A DNA stretch of 64,000 nucleotides. It comes from Gordonia hydrophobica NBRC 16057 (GTDB lineage Bacteria > Actinomycetota > Actinomycetes > Mycobacteriales > Mycobacteriaceae). Below, piece by piece: positions 36,709 through 44,759 of this stretch. A program made the translations under genes and the position numbers. The stretch is taken from the NCBI RefSeq assembly GCF_001592365.1, contig NZ_BCWU01000001.1, positions 558,001 to 622,000 of the forward strand. The letters are read 5' to 3'. How positions within the stretch are numbered: position 1 is the first letter of the stretch; every line of letters begins with the position of its first letter. The notes under the pieces are model-generated. The model was not told where the DNA came from. It did not search any database and was given only the letters and a program-made list of their open reading frames with translations.

Positions 36709-37611
36709 CTAGGGTCGACCGCTCAGCGATGCGACGGCGTGACCGATGCGTCGACGCACCGGCACGACAGCCCGCCGGGCGAGGACGTCGTGATCCTGAG
36801 CTTCGATCTGAACGAGGATCGCACTGTAGGAGCGGGCGGCCGCGACGATCGCGGGTCGGGTGCGCGGCGGCAACGCCGCGATGGCCCCACGGGTCCGTCG
36901 GTACTGGTCACGGTTGACAGCGATGAGGTGGGCGACCCCGCGTCGCAGCGGCTCGCTCGTGTGATGCGTCGCCGCGTCGTGGAAGAGCGCCTGCTCGTCG
37001 ACGCCGAACGCGGCGAGTTCGCGCAACGGCAGGTAGATGCGATCCCGCGCGGCGTCCTCGCCGACGTCCCGGAGGAAGTTCGTGAGCTGAAACGCGTCGC
37101 CGAGCAGAGCTGCGCCGGCGGCGACGTCCGGATCGGCGACGTCGGCGCCCAGCACCGGCAGTAGTTGCAGTCCGATCACGGCGGCGGATCCGTACGTGTA
37201 CTCGGCGAGGTCTGCGAAATCGACGTACCGGTTCCGAAACAGCGGGTCGCCGGGCAGATCCATCCGCATGGAACGGTTGAACGCCGCGAACGTGTTCATG
37301 GGGATCTGGAAACGGTCGACCGACTCGGCCAGGGCGGCGAGGATGTCGGCGGCGTCGCGGGACACCCCGTCGGCCGACGCGCCGGCCACAGCGGAGCGCA
37401 GTCCGGACTCCATCGCGTCCAGTGCGTGCGCCTGCTCGAGGGGAGCGCCGGGATCGTCGACGATGTCGTCGGCCAGGCGCGCGTACGCGTAGAGCGCGTG
37501 GATCGCGCGTCGACGATCCGAGGGCAGCAGCCGTGCCGCGAGATGATAGGTGCGGCCTGACCGTCGCGCGACCGCTTCGGCGAGTCGGTACCCGCGCGCA
37601 CTGTCAGCCAT
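36709..37611 (-). CDS. crtB: Phytoene synthase
   Basis: CrtB condenses two geranylgeranyl diphosphates to phytoene, the first committed carotenoid step. The 300-residue protein has the two aspartate-rich metal sites of the squalene/phytoene synthase family, ADDIVDD (47-53) and NFLRDVGEDAARDRIYLP, plus YTYGSAAVIGLQLLPVLG between them. ATG 37611 overlaps the mptA stop by 8 bases. It is the last gene of the leftward operon idsA-crtI-mptA-crtB, and its product would feed CrtI two genes upstream. Confidence 0.93.
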   Translation of the reverse strand: MADSARGYRLAEAVARRSGRTYHLAARLLPSDRRRAIHALYAYARLADDIVDDPGAPLEQAHALDAMESGLRSAVAGASADGVSRDAADILAALAESVDRFQIPMNTFAAFNRSMRMDLPGDPLFRNRYVDFADLAEYTYGSAAVIGLQLLPVLGADVADPDVAAGAALLGDAFQLTNFLRDVGEDAARDRIYLPLRELAAFGVDEQALFHDAATHHTSEPLRRGVAHLIAVNRDQYRRTRGAIAALPPRTRPAIVAAARSYSAILVQIEAQDHDVLARRAVVPVRRRIGHAVASLSGRP

Positions 37612-39121
37612 GGACCAGCAGCGAACGGAAACGGTTGATCCGTAACGGGTCTCGTCGCCCGAGCGCGACGGCGGCCAGGACCGAGAACGCCAGCGCCATG
37701 AGTGTTTCGAGTGGTTTGTAGAACAGGATCGAGTCGTCGGGCTGGAAGACGATGAGATAGAACGTGCTGACGCCGACCACCACCTGGCGGACCCACATCG
37801 GCAGGGTGAACGCGACGACGACGCACGCCACCCAGGTGTAGTACCAGGGCAGCGTCGACGGCTCCAGCAGCAGCAGCGCGAGCATGGCCCACGACATCCC
37901 CGCCATCGCCGACCGCTCGTCGTGGCGGTGGCGCCACCACAGGAACACCAGGATCACCGCGAGCGCGACACTGCCGATGCCGCGAGTCACCGGCAGCACC
38001 TCTTGGAGGTTGAGGACCGTGAACGGAGCTGCGGCATACGTGATGACGTGGCCGACCGCGATCGGAATGGTGAACGGGTTGATGATGCGCGAGGCATAGG
38101 TGAGTCCGTTCATCCAGCCGACGCCGAGGCCGAGGATGACCGTGAACACCCCGAAGACCGCGCTCGGAACGGCGGCGGTGGCGACGAACAGCGCGATGCG
38201 CTCGCGCCAGGGCAGCGGTGGCCGATCGGCGATGTCACCGGTCCGGTCCGCATCGGCGTCGGTGCTCTGCTGCGCGGCCCGCTGCGTTCGCACGTGGTCG
38301 ATCCAGATCCACAGCACGAACGGGATGGCGATGCCCGCGGTGATCTTCACCGAGATCGCGAGGCCGAGGGTGACCAGACCTGCGACATGCCGTCCGTCCA
38401 GGACGAGTGCGACGCCTGCGGCGAGGAAGCCCATCATCAGCAGTTCCAGGTGCGGACCGCCGACGAGATGGATCAGCAGCATCGGGTTCACCAGGACCAG
38501 CCAGAGGCCGAGGCGGCGGCTCGCGCCGAAGTGAGCGGCGATCCGGGGGACCGCCCACATGGTCAACAGCAGACCGGGCAGGAGTGCGATGCGGATGAGG
38601 ATGACGCCCGCGAAGACGTTGTCGCCGGTGATCCCGACGATTCCGCGGAGCAGCAGCATGAAGCCGGGGCTGTACGGCGAGGTGGTCGGCGCCCAGATCT
38701 GCGCCATCGAGTCGACGATCGGACCCGGCACATGCGCGGGCCCGTCCGTGTACGGATCGAAGCCGTGCATGAAGACCGAGGCCTGCCCCAGGTAGGCGTA
38801 CACGTCGCGGCTGAAGGTCGGGATCGCGACCATGAGTGGTGCCGTCCACGCGCCGATGGTGCTCATGGTCGCGCGCAGGCTCATGCGTTCGTGGTCGCGG
38901 CCGATCCGAACCCATGCGATGACCATGAGCGCGATGCCGGTCCAGAACGCGAACCCGGACAGCGTCTTTCCATGTCCGTAGGTCATCGGCGCCAGCCCGA
39001 GGTCGGGCAGCGTGGAGTCGAGTCGAGGCACGTCGGACAGCCCGTAGCTGCCCGCCGTCACCAGCAGGGCGCCGAGGAATCCGAGGCACGCGTCGGGGTA
39101 CCGGCGCAGAAGGGTCATCAT
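37604..39121 (-). CDS. mptA: Alpha-(1->6)-mannopyranosyltransferase MptA (lipomannan backbone)
   Basis: The 505-residue multi-pass GT-C protein matches MptA (Rv2174), which extends the alpha-1,6-mannan core of lipomannan with polyprenyl-phospho-mannose on the outer side of the membrane. About a dozen hydrophobic segments are visible. The first large loop holds FSRDVYAYLGQASVFMHGFD with YTDGPAHVPG, typical of this family. A charged insert, QRAAQQSTDADADRTGDIAD (about 285-305), breaks the middle. It begins 6 bases after crtI and overlaps crtB, placing a mannan gene inside a carotenoid operon. Confidence 0.92.
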   Translation of the reverse strand: MMTLLRRYPDACLGFLGALLVTAGSYGLSDVPRLDSTLPDLGLAPMTYGHGKTLSGFAFWTGIALMVIAWVRIGRDHERMSLRATMSTIGAWTAPLMVAIPTFSRDVYAYLGQASVFMHGFDPYTDGPAHVPGPIVDSMAQIWAPTTSPYSPGFMLLLRGIVGITGDNVFAGVILIRIALLPGLLLTMWAVPRIAAHFGASRRLGLWLVLVNPMLLIHLVGGPHLELLMMGFLAAGVALVLDGRHVAGLVTLGLAISVKITAGIAIPFVLWIWIDHVRTQRAAQQSTDADADRTGDIADRPPLPWRERIALFVATAAVPSAVFGVFTVILGLGVGWMNGLTYASRIINPFTIPIAVGHVITYAAAPFTVLNLQEVLPVTRGIGSVALAVILVFLWWRHRHDERSAMAGMSWAMLALLLLEPSTLPWYYTWVACVVVAFTLPMWVRQVVVGVSTFYLIVFQPDDSILFYKPLETLMALAFSVLAAVALGRRDPLRINRFRSLLVHG

Positions 39122-39127
39122 CGAGGT

Positions 39128-40651
39128 CTACCTCTTCAGGTGCGGGGATCGGAGGTGTTCGTCGATGCGCGTCGCAGCGAGTCGGCCGGAGATCACCACC
39201 GGCGGTATGCCGACGCCGGGGACGGTCGCGCTGCCTGCGATCGCCAGATTGGGCGTCCCGGGCCACACGTTGGGCGTGCGCAGCGGACCGGTCTGGGCGA
39301 GGGTGTGCGCGGCGGAGAACGGGGTACCTGCGGGCAGGCCCTGCCTCTTCCAGGTGAGCGGGTGATCGATGCGGGCCACGGTCATCCCCGAGATTCCGGT
39401 GTACCCGCGTCGTTCCAGCACGCCCAGGAACTCGGCGACGTACGGCTCGGCGAGGTCGTCCCACGCCAGGTCCGCCGATGCCAGGTTGGGCGTCGGCGCG
39501 AGAACCGAGACCGACTCGGACCCGTCGACGACGAAGGTCTCCGGGTCGGCGACCGCGGCGCGGGTGAGCAGGAACGATCCGTCCGACATCAGGCGCCCCG
39601 GACGGCCGGTGATCTCGGCGAAGGTGCGGGTCCACGCGTCGCCGAAGTCGATGGTGTGATGCCCGGACCGCCACGCGTCGGTGACGCCGACTGGGAGCAG
39701 TCCATGCACGACCACGGCGCTCGGCGAGTACCGCAGGCGGCGCCGAGGCGCGGGCGCCCGGACCAGATCGGCGATCGCATCGCGCTCCAGCGTCGCGACG
39801 ACGGCGTCGGCCGCGATCACGTGGTCGCCGACCAGCACGCCCGACGCGGTGCCGTCGCCCCGGCGCAGGATGCGATCGACCCGCGCGCCGTAGTCGATGC
39901 CCACGCCCGCGTCGGTCAGCGCCTCGGCGAGCACCTCGCCGATGCGACCCATGCCGCCGGCCGGCGCGCTGAGACCGCGGCCGATGTCCATGTCGGCGAT
40001 GATCGCGTAGATGGCACGTGCCCGGTGCGGCGGGACGCCCGCATACAGGGCTTGGAAGGTGAACGCCCGTTGCAGTCGCGGGTCGGCGATGAACCGGCCG
40101 ACGGCGCCGGTGAGTCCGCCGAGTGTGCCCAGCCGCACCAGGTCAGTGGCCGCCCGGCGCGTCGGTGCGCCGGTGAGATCGGCCAGACCGTCGTAATTGC
40201 GGTCGAGGAAGACGTCGAACTCGGCGTCGTAGACGCGCCGCAGCCACGCGAGGAGGTCACGCGTGCCTGCGGCCGCCTCGGCGCCGAACGCGTGCGCGAC
40301 GGCCGCGGGGATCGCGTCGGCCGCACGGGGGAGCGCCAGCGTGGTGCCGTCGGCGAAGTTCATCACGTAGCTGGGATCCACCGGTGTCAGCGCCAGCCGA
40401 TCGCGAGCCGTCGACTCGTCGACGCCGATCGCAGCGAGGGCGTCGATGAGCAGATCGGGCATGGTCAGGACGGTGGCGCCCGTGTCGAAGCGGTGGCCGT
40501 CGATGGTCTCGGTGCGGACCAGACCGCCCGGCGCGGTGCCGGCTTCGAGAACGGTCACCTCGTGACCTGCGCCCCGCAGATGCGCGGCCGCCGTCAGCCC
40601 GGCGAGACCGGCGCCGACGACGATGACGTGAGGCTGACGCATCGGCGTCAT
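39128..40651 (-). CDS. crtI: Phytoene desaturase (CrtI family)
   Basis: The 507-residue flavoenzyme introduces double bonds into phytoene, leading to lycopene. The N-terminal FAD motif is VIVVGAGLAGLTAAAHLRGA. The C-terminal family signature is TPNLAIAGSATVPGVGIPPV, close to the usual PGTHPGAGIPxVL form. ATG 40651 overlaps the idsA stop as ATGA; a second ATG at 40642 is possible. A long in-frame extension upstream is antisense of idsA coding and not part of the gene. The number of desaturation steps cannot be told from sequence. Confidence 0.92.
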   Translation of the reverse strand: MTPMRQPHVIVVGAGLAGLTAAAHLRGAGHEVTVLEAGTAPGGLVRTETIDGHRFDTGATVLTMPDLLIDALAAIGVDESTARDRLALTPVDPSYVMNFADGTTLALPRAADAIPAAVAHAFGAEAAAGTRDLLAWLRRVYDAEFDVFLDRNYDGLADLTGAPTRRAATDLVRLGTLGGLTGAVGRFIADPRLQRAFTFQALYAGVPPHRARAIYAIIADMDIGRGLSAPAGGMGRIGEVLAEALTDAGVGIDYGARVDRILRRGDGTASGVLVGDHVIAADAVVATLERDAIADLVRAPAPRRRLRYSPSAVVVHGLLPVGVTDAWRSGHHTIDFGDAWTRTFAEITGRPGRLMSDGSFLLTRAAVADPETFVVDGSESVSVLAPTPNLASADLAWDDLAEPYVAEFLGVLERRGYTGISGMTVARIDHPLTWKRQGLPAGTPFSAAHTLAQTGPLRTPNVWPGTPNLAIAGSATVPGVGIPPVVISGRLAATRIDEHLRSPHLKR

Positions 40652-41739
40652 CGTTGCCGGTGGGTGATGCGCTTGGCCATCCACTGCAGGTCGGTGCGCG
40701 CACCGTCGGTGACCGGCAGGGCGTCGATGGCGGTGAGGGCGGCGTCCAGGCGATCGTCGATCTGCGTCTCGATCGCGGCGAGGGCGCCCGACTCGCTCAG
40801 CACGGTGCGTGCCGCGGCCACCTCGGCGTCCGAGAGCGGGCGGCCGATGCTGGTCCGCAGTTTCTCGGCGTCGCGCGTCGAGGCGCGTTGCAGTCCCTCC
40901 GCGAGCAGCGCGGTGCGCTTGCCCTCGACGAGGTCGTCGCCCGAGGGTTTGCCGGTCTCGGCGGGGTCGCCGAAGACGCCGAGCACGTCGTCGCGCAGTT
41001 GAAAGGCGATGCCGAGGTCGATGCCGATCCCGTGCAACGCCGCCGAGACCGCGTCGTCGGCGTCGCCGAGCACGGCGCCGAGTTGCAGCGGCCGCGCCAC
41101 GGTGTAGGCCGCGGTCTTGTACTCCATCACCCGGTATGCGGCGGTGAGTGATTCGTCGGCCGACGACTCGTTGGTGATGTCGAGGAGTTGACCGCCGAGC
41201 ACCTCGGTCCGCATCTGTGCCCAGAGCGTGGCGACGGGCCGCGGCAGCGGCCGCGCGTCGCAGGAGTCTGCGGGTCCGATTCCGTGCACCAGGTCGTCGG
41301 CCCAGGCGAGTGCCAGGTCGCCGATCAGGATCGCAGCGCTGACGCCGAAGTGGACGGGGTCGCCGGCGAATCCCCGGTCGCGGTGAACGGCTTCGAACCG
41401 GCGGTGGGCCGTCGGCCTGCCCCTCCGGGTGTCGGACCGGTCGAGGATGTCGTCGTGGACGAGTGCGCACGCCTGAATCAGTTCGATGGCGGCGCCGACC
41501 CGGAGCATCAACTCCTCGGTCTGCGGATCATCGGTGCCCTCGCGGGTGCCTCCGCACTGCCAGCCGGCGCAGACGAACATCGGGCGGACCCGCTTGCCGC
41601 CGCCGAGCACGAAGTCGGCGAGAACATCGCCGGCCTCGGCGACGGCGGGGTAGATGGCGTCGAGCGTCGGACGTTGGGATGCGAAGTACTTCGCCAGCAC
41701 CTCGTCGACCGCGGCGGGTACGTGCGCAATGGTGACCAC
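40648..41739 (-). CDS. idsA: Polyprenyl diphosphate synthase, probably geranylgeranyl diphosphate synthase
   Basis: The 363-residue trans-prenyltransferase has the first aspartate-rich motif DDILDRSDT at 96-104 and the second, RDDVLGVFGD, in the C-terminal half; GGGKRVRP (46-53) binds the homoallylic diphosphate. It precedes crtI and crtB, so a C20 product supplied to phytoene synthase is the natural reading; Rv2173 is the mycobacterial counterpart. The start is GTG 41739, just 8 bases after a TAACCT -10 box on the minus strand. Longer upstream frames run into the divergent reductase gene. Confidence 0.92.
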   Translation of the reverse strand: MVTIAHVPAAVDEVLAKYFASQRPTLDAIYPAVAEAGDVLADFVLGGGKRVRPMFVCAGWQCGGTREGTDDPQTEELMLRVGAAIELIQACALVHDDILDRSDTRRGRPTAHRRFEAVHRDRGFAGDPVHFGVSAAILIGDLALAWADDLVHGIGPADSCDARPLPRPVATLWAQMRTEVLGGQLLDITNESSADESLTAAYRVMEYKTAAYTVARPLQLGAVLGDADDAVSAALHGIGIDLGIAFQLRDDVLGVFGDPAETGKPSGDDLVEGKRTALLAEGLQRASTRDAEKLRTSIGRPLSDAEVAAARTVLSESGALAAIETQIDDRLDAALTAIDALPVTDGARTDLQWMAKRITHRQR

Positions 41740-41782
41740 GACAGGCAAGGTTACCGATCCGGGTGATCCGTATGATGGGCAC
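41740..41782. promoter_or_regulatory. Compact divergent promoter of idsA operon and metF-like gene
   Basis: Only 43 bases separate the start codons. Rightward, TATGAT (41771-41776) ends 6 bases before GTG 41783. Leftward, TAACCT (minus strand, 41753-41748) ends 8 bases before GTG 41739. Both transcripts are probably leaderless, and their polymerase footprints would overlap. Confidence 0.55.
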
Positions 41783-42757
41783 GTGACCGACGTGACCTCC
41801 TCCGGCTCCGACGTTCTGGCCCGTGCGGGCCAGTCCGTCGTCGAGCGCCTCGCTGATCCGTACCCCGGCCCGATCCCGTTCTCGGTGGAGTTCTTTCCGC
41901 CTCGGGACGCGGAGGCCGAAGCGCGACTGTGGCGCACGGCGCGCACTTTTGAGCGGATGAACCCGGCGTTCGTCTCCATGACCTACGGTGCCGGCGGCAC
42001 CACGCGGGATCGTACGGTCCGGATCGCAGGCGAACTGGCGACCGAGACCACGCTGCTGACCGTCGCTCATCTGACGGCCGTCAACCACAGCATCGAGGAG
42101 ATCCGGGGACTGGTCGGCGCCTACGCGGACAAGGGCATCACCAATCTGCTCGCGCTCCGCGGCGACCCGCCCGGCGACCCGCTCGGTGAGTGGGTCAAGC
42201 ACCCTCAGGGCGTGCAGTACGCCGAAGAACTGGTGACCCTGATCAACGAACTCGGCGACTTCCACACCGGTGTCGCGTCGTTCCCCGAGGGGCATCACCG
42301 CTCGCCGAACCTGGCCGCGGACACCGGCAATCTGGTGCGCAAGCTGCGCGCGGGCGCCGAGTACTCGGTGACCCAGGTGTTCTTCGACGTCGAGGACTTC
42401 CTTCGGCTCCGAGACCGCCTGGTCGCCGCAGATCCCGAACAGGGTGCGAAGCCGCTGATCCCCGGCCTGATGCCGATCACCTCGCTCGCCACGGCGCGGC
42501 GAATGACGGAGCTGTCCGGCAGCAAGATCCCGGCCGAGGTGGAGTCACGGTTGGCGAAGGCCGCGGGCGACGGGCCGGACGAGAACCGCGCGCAGGTGCG
42601 TGCGGTCGGCATCGACCTGTGCACCGAGATGTCCGAGCGGTTGATCTCCGAAGGCGTGCCCTGCCTGCATTTCTGCAGTCTCAACTTCGCGAAGGCCACC
42701 AGCGAGGTGCTGGAGCGGATCGGCATCGACACCCGGGGTGCGCTGGTCGGCGCCTGA
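41783..42757 (+). CDS. 5,10-methylenetetrahydrofolate reductase family protein (Rv2172c type)
   Basis: The 324-residue TIM-barrel protein belongs to the MTHFR family, with PFSVEFFPPRDAEAE at the start (catalytic Glu of the family), the segment SMTYGAGGTTRDRTV and NLLALRGDPPGDP for folate and flavin binding. It would reduce methylene-THF for methionine synthesis. In mycobacteria this locus (Rv2172c) encodes a reductase that differs from classic MetF in cofactor use. The start is GTG 41783 with a leaderless promoter. No pathway partner is adjacent. Confidence 0.88.
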   Translation: MTDVTSSGSDVLARAGQSVVERLADPYPGPIPFSVEFFPPRDAEAEARLWRTARTFERMNPAFVSMTYGAGGTTRDRTVRIAGELATETTLLTVAHLTAVNHSIEEIRGLVGAYADKGITNLLALRGDPPGDPLGEWVKHPQGVQYAEELVTLINELGDFHTGVASFPEGHHRSPNLAADTGNLVRKLRAGAEYSVTQVFFDVEDFLRLRDRLVAADPEQGAKPLIPGLMPITSLATARRMTELSGSKIPAEVESRLAKAAGDGPDENRAQVRAVGIDLCTEMSERLISEGVPCLHFCSLNFAKATSEVLERIGIDTRGALVGA

Positions 42758-42758
42758 T

Positions 42759-42822
42759 CAGTCGGCCTTCGTCCCAGTCAGCCTTCGTCTCAGTCGGCGT
42801 TGGTCTCAGTCGGCCTTGGTCT
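42759..42822. repeat. 16-bp tandem repeat, 4 copies, crossing the lppM stop codon
   Basis: Units of cagtcggccttcgtcc type start at 42759, 42775, 42791 and 42807. The last copy includes the lppM stop (42806-42808) and its last codons. Because 16 is not a multiple of 3, copy-number changes upstream of the stop would alter the lppM C-terminus. Confidence 0.85.
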
Positions 42823-43690
42823 CGGGGGTGGTCGCCGTGTCCGATGCGCTCGTGTCCGATGCGCTCGTGTCGGTGGCGGTCGTGTCGGCGCCGCGGTTCG
42901 AGTCGGCGTCGTCCTTCACGGGCTTGCGGCGGAACCGCGGCGTGTGCGGCTCGTGTCCCGGCCGCGCCGACCGGTCGCGATTCTGATAGGCCACGTAGGC
43001 CACCATCGCGACGACGATCGCGCAGAGCACGACCATGAACCACGACCAGCTGGGTACCGCCGCCGTCGCCGGATCGGCGTACTCGGAGTCCGCCTGCATG
43101 TCGACGTTCTGGGCGGCGCGCGGCGTCCAGACCACGGTGCTGTCGCCGATTCGACGGCCGTTGGTCGCGACCACGTTGCCGCCGAACGTGATGGAGATGG
43201 ACAGATAGACGGAGTCGTTCTCCATCTCGACCAGCGATGCGGAACCCCGGAATCGGACGATGTCTCCACTGCGCGTCGATTTCAGGTTCACCGTCGCCGT
43301 CGAATCGGGCAGCGCTGCGGCGATGATGTCGCCCAACTGGCCGAACTGGCCTGCTGACAGGCGATCGAAGGACAACTCGGAACCGACCTTGCCCTCCGGC
43401 GACGGCGGTGTCTGGCCGTCGGCCGACGTGCTGGTGGGTGCGGGAGCAGTCGAGGTGGTGCCGTCCGCGTTCTGCTCGGGATAGTCGGTCGACCACACTT
43501 GTCCGCTCAGCGACGCGGGGATCTCGAACGTCGGCTTCTGCGGGTGCTTGTCGGGGGCCGTCGCAATGATGACCGATCCGGAGAACTGATCGCCGACGGT
43601 CGTCGATTTCGTGAGGCATCCGCTCAGGAGCGGGACCATCGCCAACAGTCCGACGAGAGCGAGCACGGGAGCGCGGCGGATCGAAGTCAC
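42806..43690 (-). CDS. lppM: Lipoprotein LppM
   Basis: The 294-residue protein (Rv2171 type) has a lipoprotein signal with lipobox LLSGC (C25), an outer DUF3153-like beta domain (about 30-205), and then one membrane helix (about 214-234), so it is anchored at both ends. A cytoplasmic tail follows that is basic first (QNRDRSARPGHEPH) and then low-complexity TSASDTSASD, encoded by a 15-base repeat at 42840-42869. In mycobacteria LppM binds phosphatidylinositol mannosides and affects their surface display, which fits the mannan genes nearby. The start is GTG 43690. Confidence 0.88.
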   Translation of the reverse strand: MTSIRRAPVLALVGLLAMVPLLSGCLTKSTTVGDQFSGSVIIATAPDKHPQKPTFEIPASLSGQVWSTDYPEQNADGTTSTAPAPTSTSADGQTPPSPEGKVGSELSFDRLSAGQFGQLGDIIAAALPDSTATVNLKSTRSGDIVRFRGSASLVEMENDSVYLSISITFGGNVVATNGRRIGDSTVVWTPRAAQNVDMQADSEYADPATAAVPSWSWFMVVLCAIVVAMVAYVAYQNRDRSARPGHEPHTPRFRRKPVKDDADSNRGADTTATDTSASDTSASDTATTPETKAD

Positions 43691-43784
43691 TGCCTCATCG
43701 TGCCAGAAGGGGTGCTCGGACCTGCGGAAGGACGCATCGGTGCGTCGTCACTGCTCGTGCGGCGACGGTCCGGCAGGACCCGGT

Positions 43785-44465
43785 TCAGCAGCCGATCTCG
43801 AGATCTGCGGCAGGCGCGTCGAGCGGCAGCGGTCGGCCGAGGAACGCGAACGGTCGGGCATCGCCGACGAAGGTGAAGTGGCGCAGCACGTCCGAGAACC
43901 CGAGTCGACGGTAGAGGCCCCATGCGCGGTTGCCCTCGTCAGCGACTTCCGGCGTCGACAGCAGCACTTTGGCTTCGGTGCGGCGGCTCAACAGCGAGGC
44001 GAGGAGATGCTCGCCGATCCTGCGGCCCTGCGCTGCCGGATGCACGTGCAACTCCGTGAGCTCGAAGTAGTCGCGCAGAAATCCGCGCGCGTCATCAGGA
44101 CGAACGCCTGCGCGCAGCAGTCCGGAATACAGCTGACGATGCCACCACTGGTCGCCGGCCCCGCGGTATCCGTACGCCACGCCGACCAGTGCCTCGGTGT
44201 CGGAGAGTGCCAGCGGCGTCTGGACTCGCAGTCGCGAATAGGTGGGGCGCAGGGAATCGAGGCGGGACAGGGTGGCGAACGCGCCGTAGGCGGTCCATCC
44301 GGGGCGGGCGATGTGATCGCGCCACAGCGGAAGTCGATGCGACTCGCTGCCTCGCGGATAGTTCATGGCCGTGATGTACGTGTGCACGGCGGGATCGAGC
44401 CACAGATGGGCCAGTTCCGCGGGCAGGGGAGCGATCCGGATCGGCGCAGCGTCGAGGCGAGACAT
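43785..44465 (-). CDS. GNAT family acetyltransferase (Rv2170 type)
   Basis: The 226-residue protein has the GNAT acetyl-CoA fold: LTELHVHPAAQGRRIGEHLL is the motif A segment with the pyrophosphate loop QGRRIG, and NRAWGLYRRLGF is the usual C-terminal motif B. The N-terminal half is family-specific. Rv2170 is reported to act as a lysine acetyltransferase on metabolic enzymes; this is family knowledge only. ATG 44465 is chosen over GTG 44468 because GGAAGGAG then lies 5 bases upstream. The ATG overlaps the stop of a 40-codon gene as TGATG. Confidence 0.87.
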   Translation of the reverse strand: MSRLDAAPIRIAPLPAELAHLWLDPAVHTYITAMNYPRGSESHRLPLWRDHIARPGWTAYGAFATLSRLDSLRPTYSRLRVQTPLALSDTEALVGVAYGYRGAGDQWWHRQLYSGLLRAGVRPDDARGFLRDYFELTELHVHPAAQGRRIGEHLLASLLSRRTEAKVLLSTPEVADEGNRAWGLYRRLGFSDVLRHFTFVGDARPFAFLGRPLPLDAPAADLEIGC

Positions 44466-44587
44466 CACCGCTCCTTCCGGGTCTTCGACACCCGGTGGGA
44501 GCCGACATCGACCTCACGACAGTAGCGGCACTTGCCGTCGAGGCGGCACACCGGATACGCTTTCAGCAATCGAACTGATGTTCGCAT
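44465..44587 (-). CDS. Probable 40-residue protein with a Cys-x5-Cys-x2-Cys motif
   Basis: From ATG 44587 the frame encodes 40 residues, with CRLDGKCRYC at 14-23 (C14, C20, C23) and a basic tail GSHRVSKTRKER. Its stop overlaps the ATG of the GNAT gene as TGATG, the same one-base overlap seen at the pimB start in this window. The ribosome site of the GNAT gene lies within its last codons. The motif resembles a zinc knuckle. I do not recognise a named family. The evidence is the coupling and composition; the upstream ribosome site is weak. Confidence 0.55.
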   Translation of the reverse strand: MRTSVRLLKAYPVCRLDGKCRYCREVDVGSHRVSKTRKER

Positions 44588-44603
44588 CGGTTCGAGAGAC
44601 CTG

Positions 44604-44638
44604 ATGGCCCGGCGGTGGGGAAGACACCGCCGGGCCAT
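44604..44638. repeat. 14-bp hairpin in the divergent GNAT/HEPN interval
   Basis: Perfect arms atggcccggcggtg (44604-44617) and caccgccgggccat (44625-44638) have a 7-base loop. On the plus strand tggtgttctt follows, like a terminator, but no rightward gene precedes it. On the minus strand it would lie in the leader of the small Cys gene. Confidence 0.6.
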
Positions 44639-44759
44639 TGGTGTTCTTCCCAGTGTGACGATCGCCGGCGACGATCGCGGACCGAGAATGTCAGACCCTT
44701 CTGCGATGGTGTCGTCATCAGCTCGGGACAGGCCGGGGCGGATACGGAGGAACAGGGAC

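Noticed and set aside
37922..41002. A 1026-codon rightward open frame opposite mptA, crtI and idsA
   Set aside because: It is antisense to three well-supported genes. Its Arg/Asp/His/Gly-rich translation is the usual shadow of high-GC coding DNA.
40652..41470. N-terminal extension giving a 780-residue CrtI
   Set aside because: The added part is Arg/Pro/His-rich, lies within idsA in another frame, and the FAD motif starts right after ATG 40651.
44532..44759. N-terminal extension of the HEPN protein by 76 residues
   Set aside because: It overlaps the small Cys gene and the hairpin and is Arg/Ser-rich without conservation. ATG 44760 has a GGAGG site.
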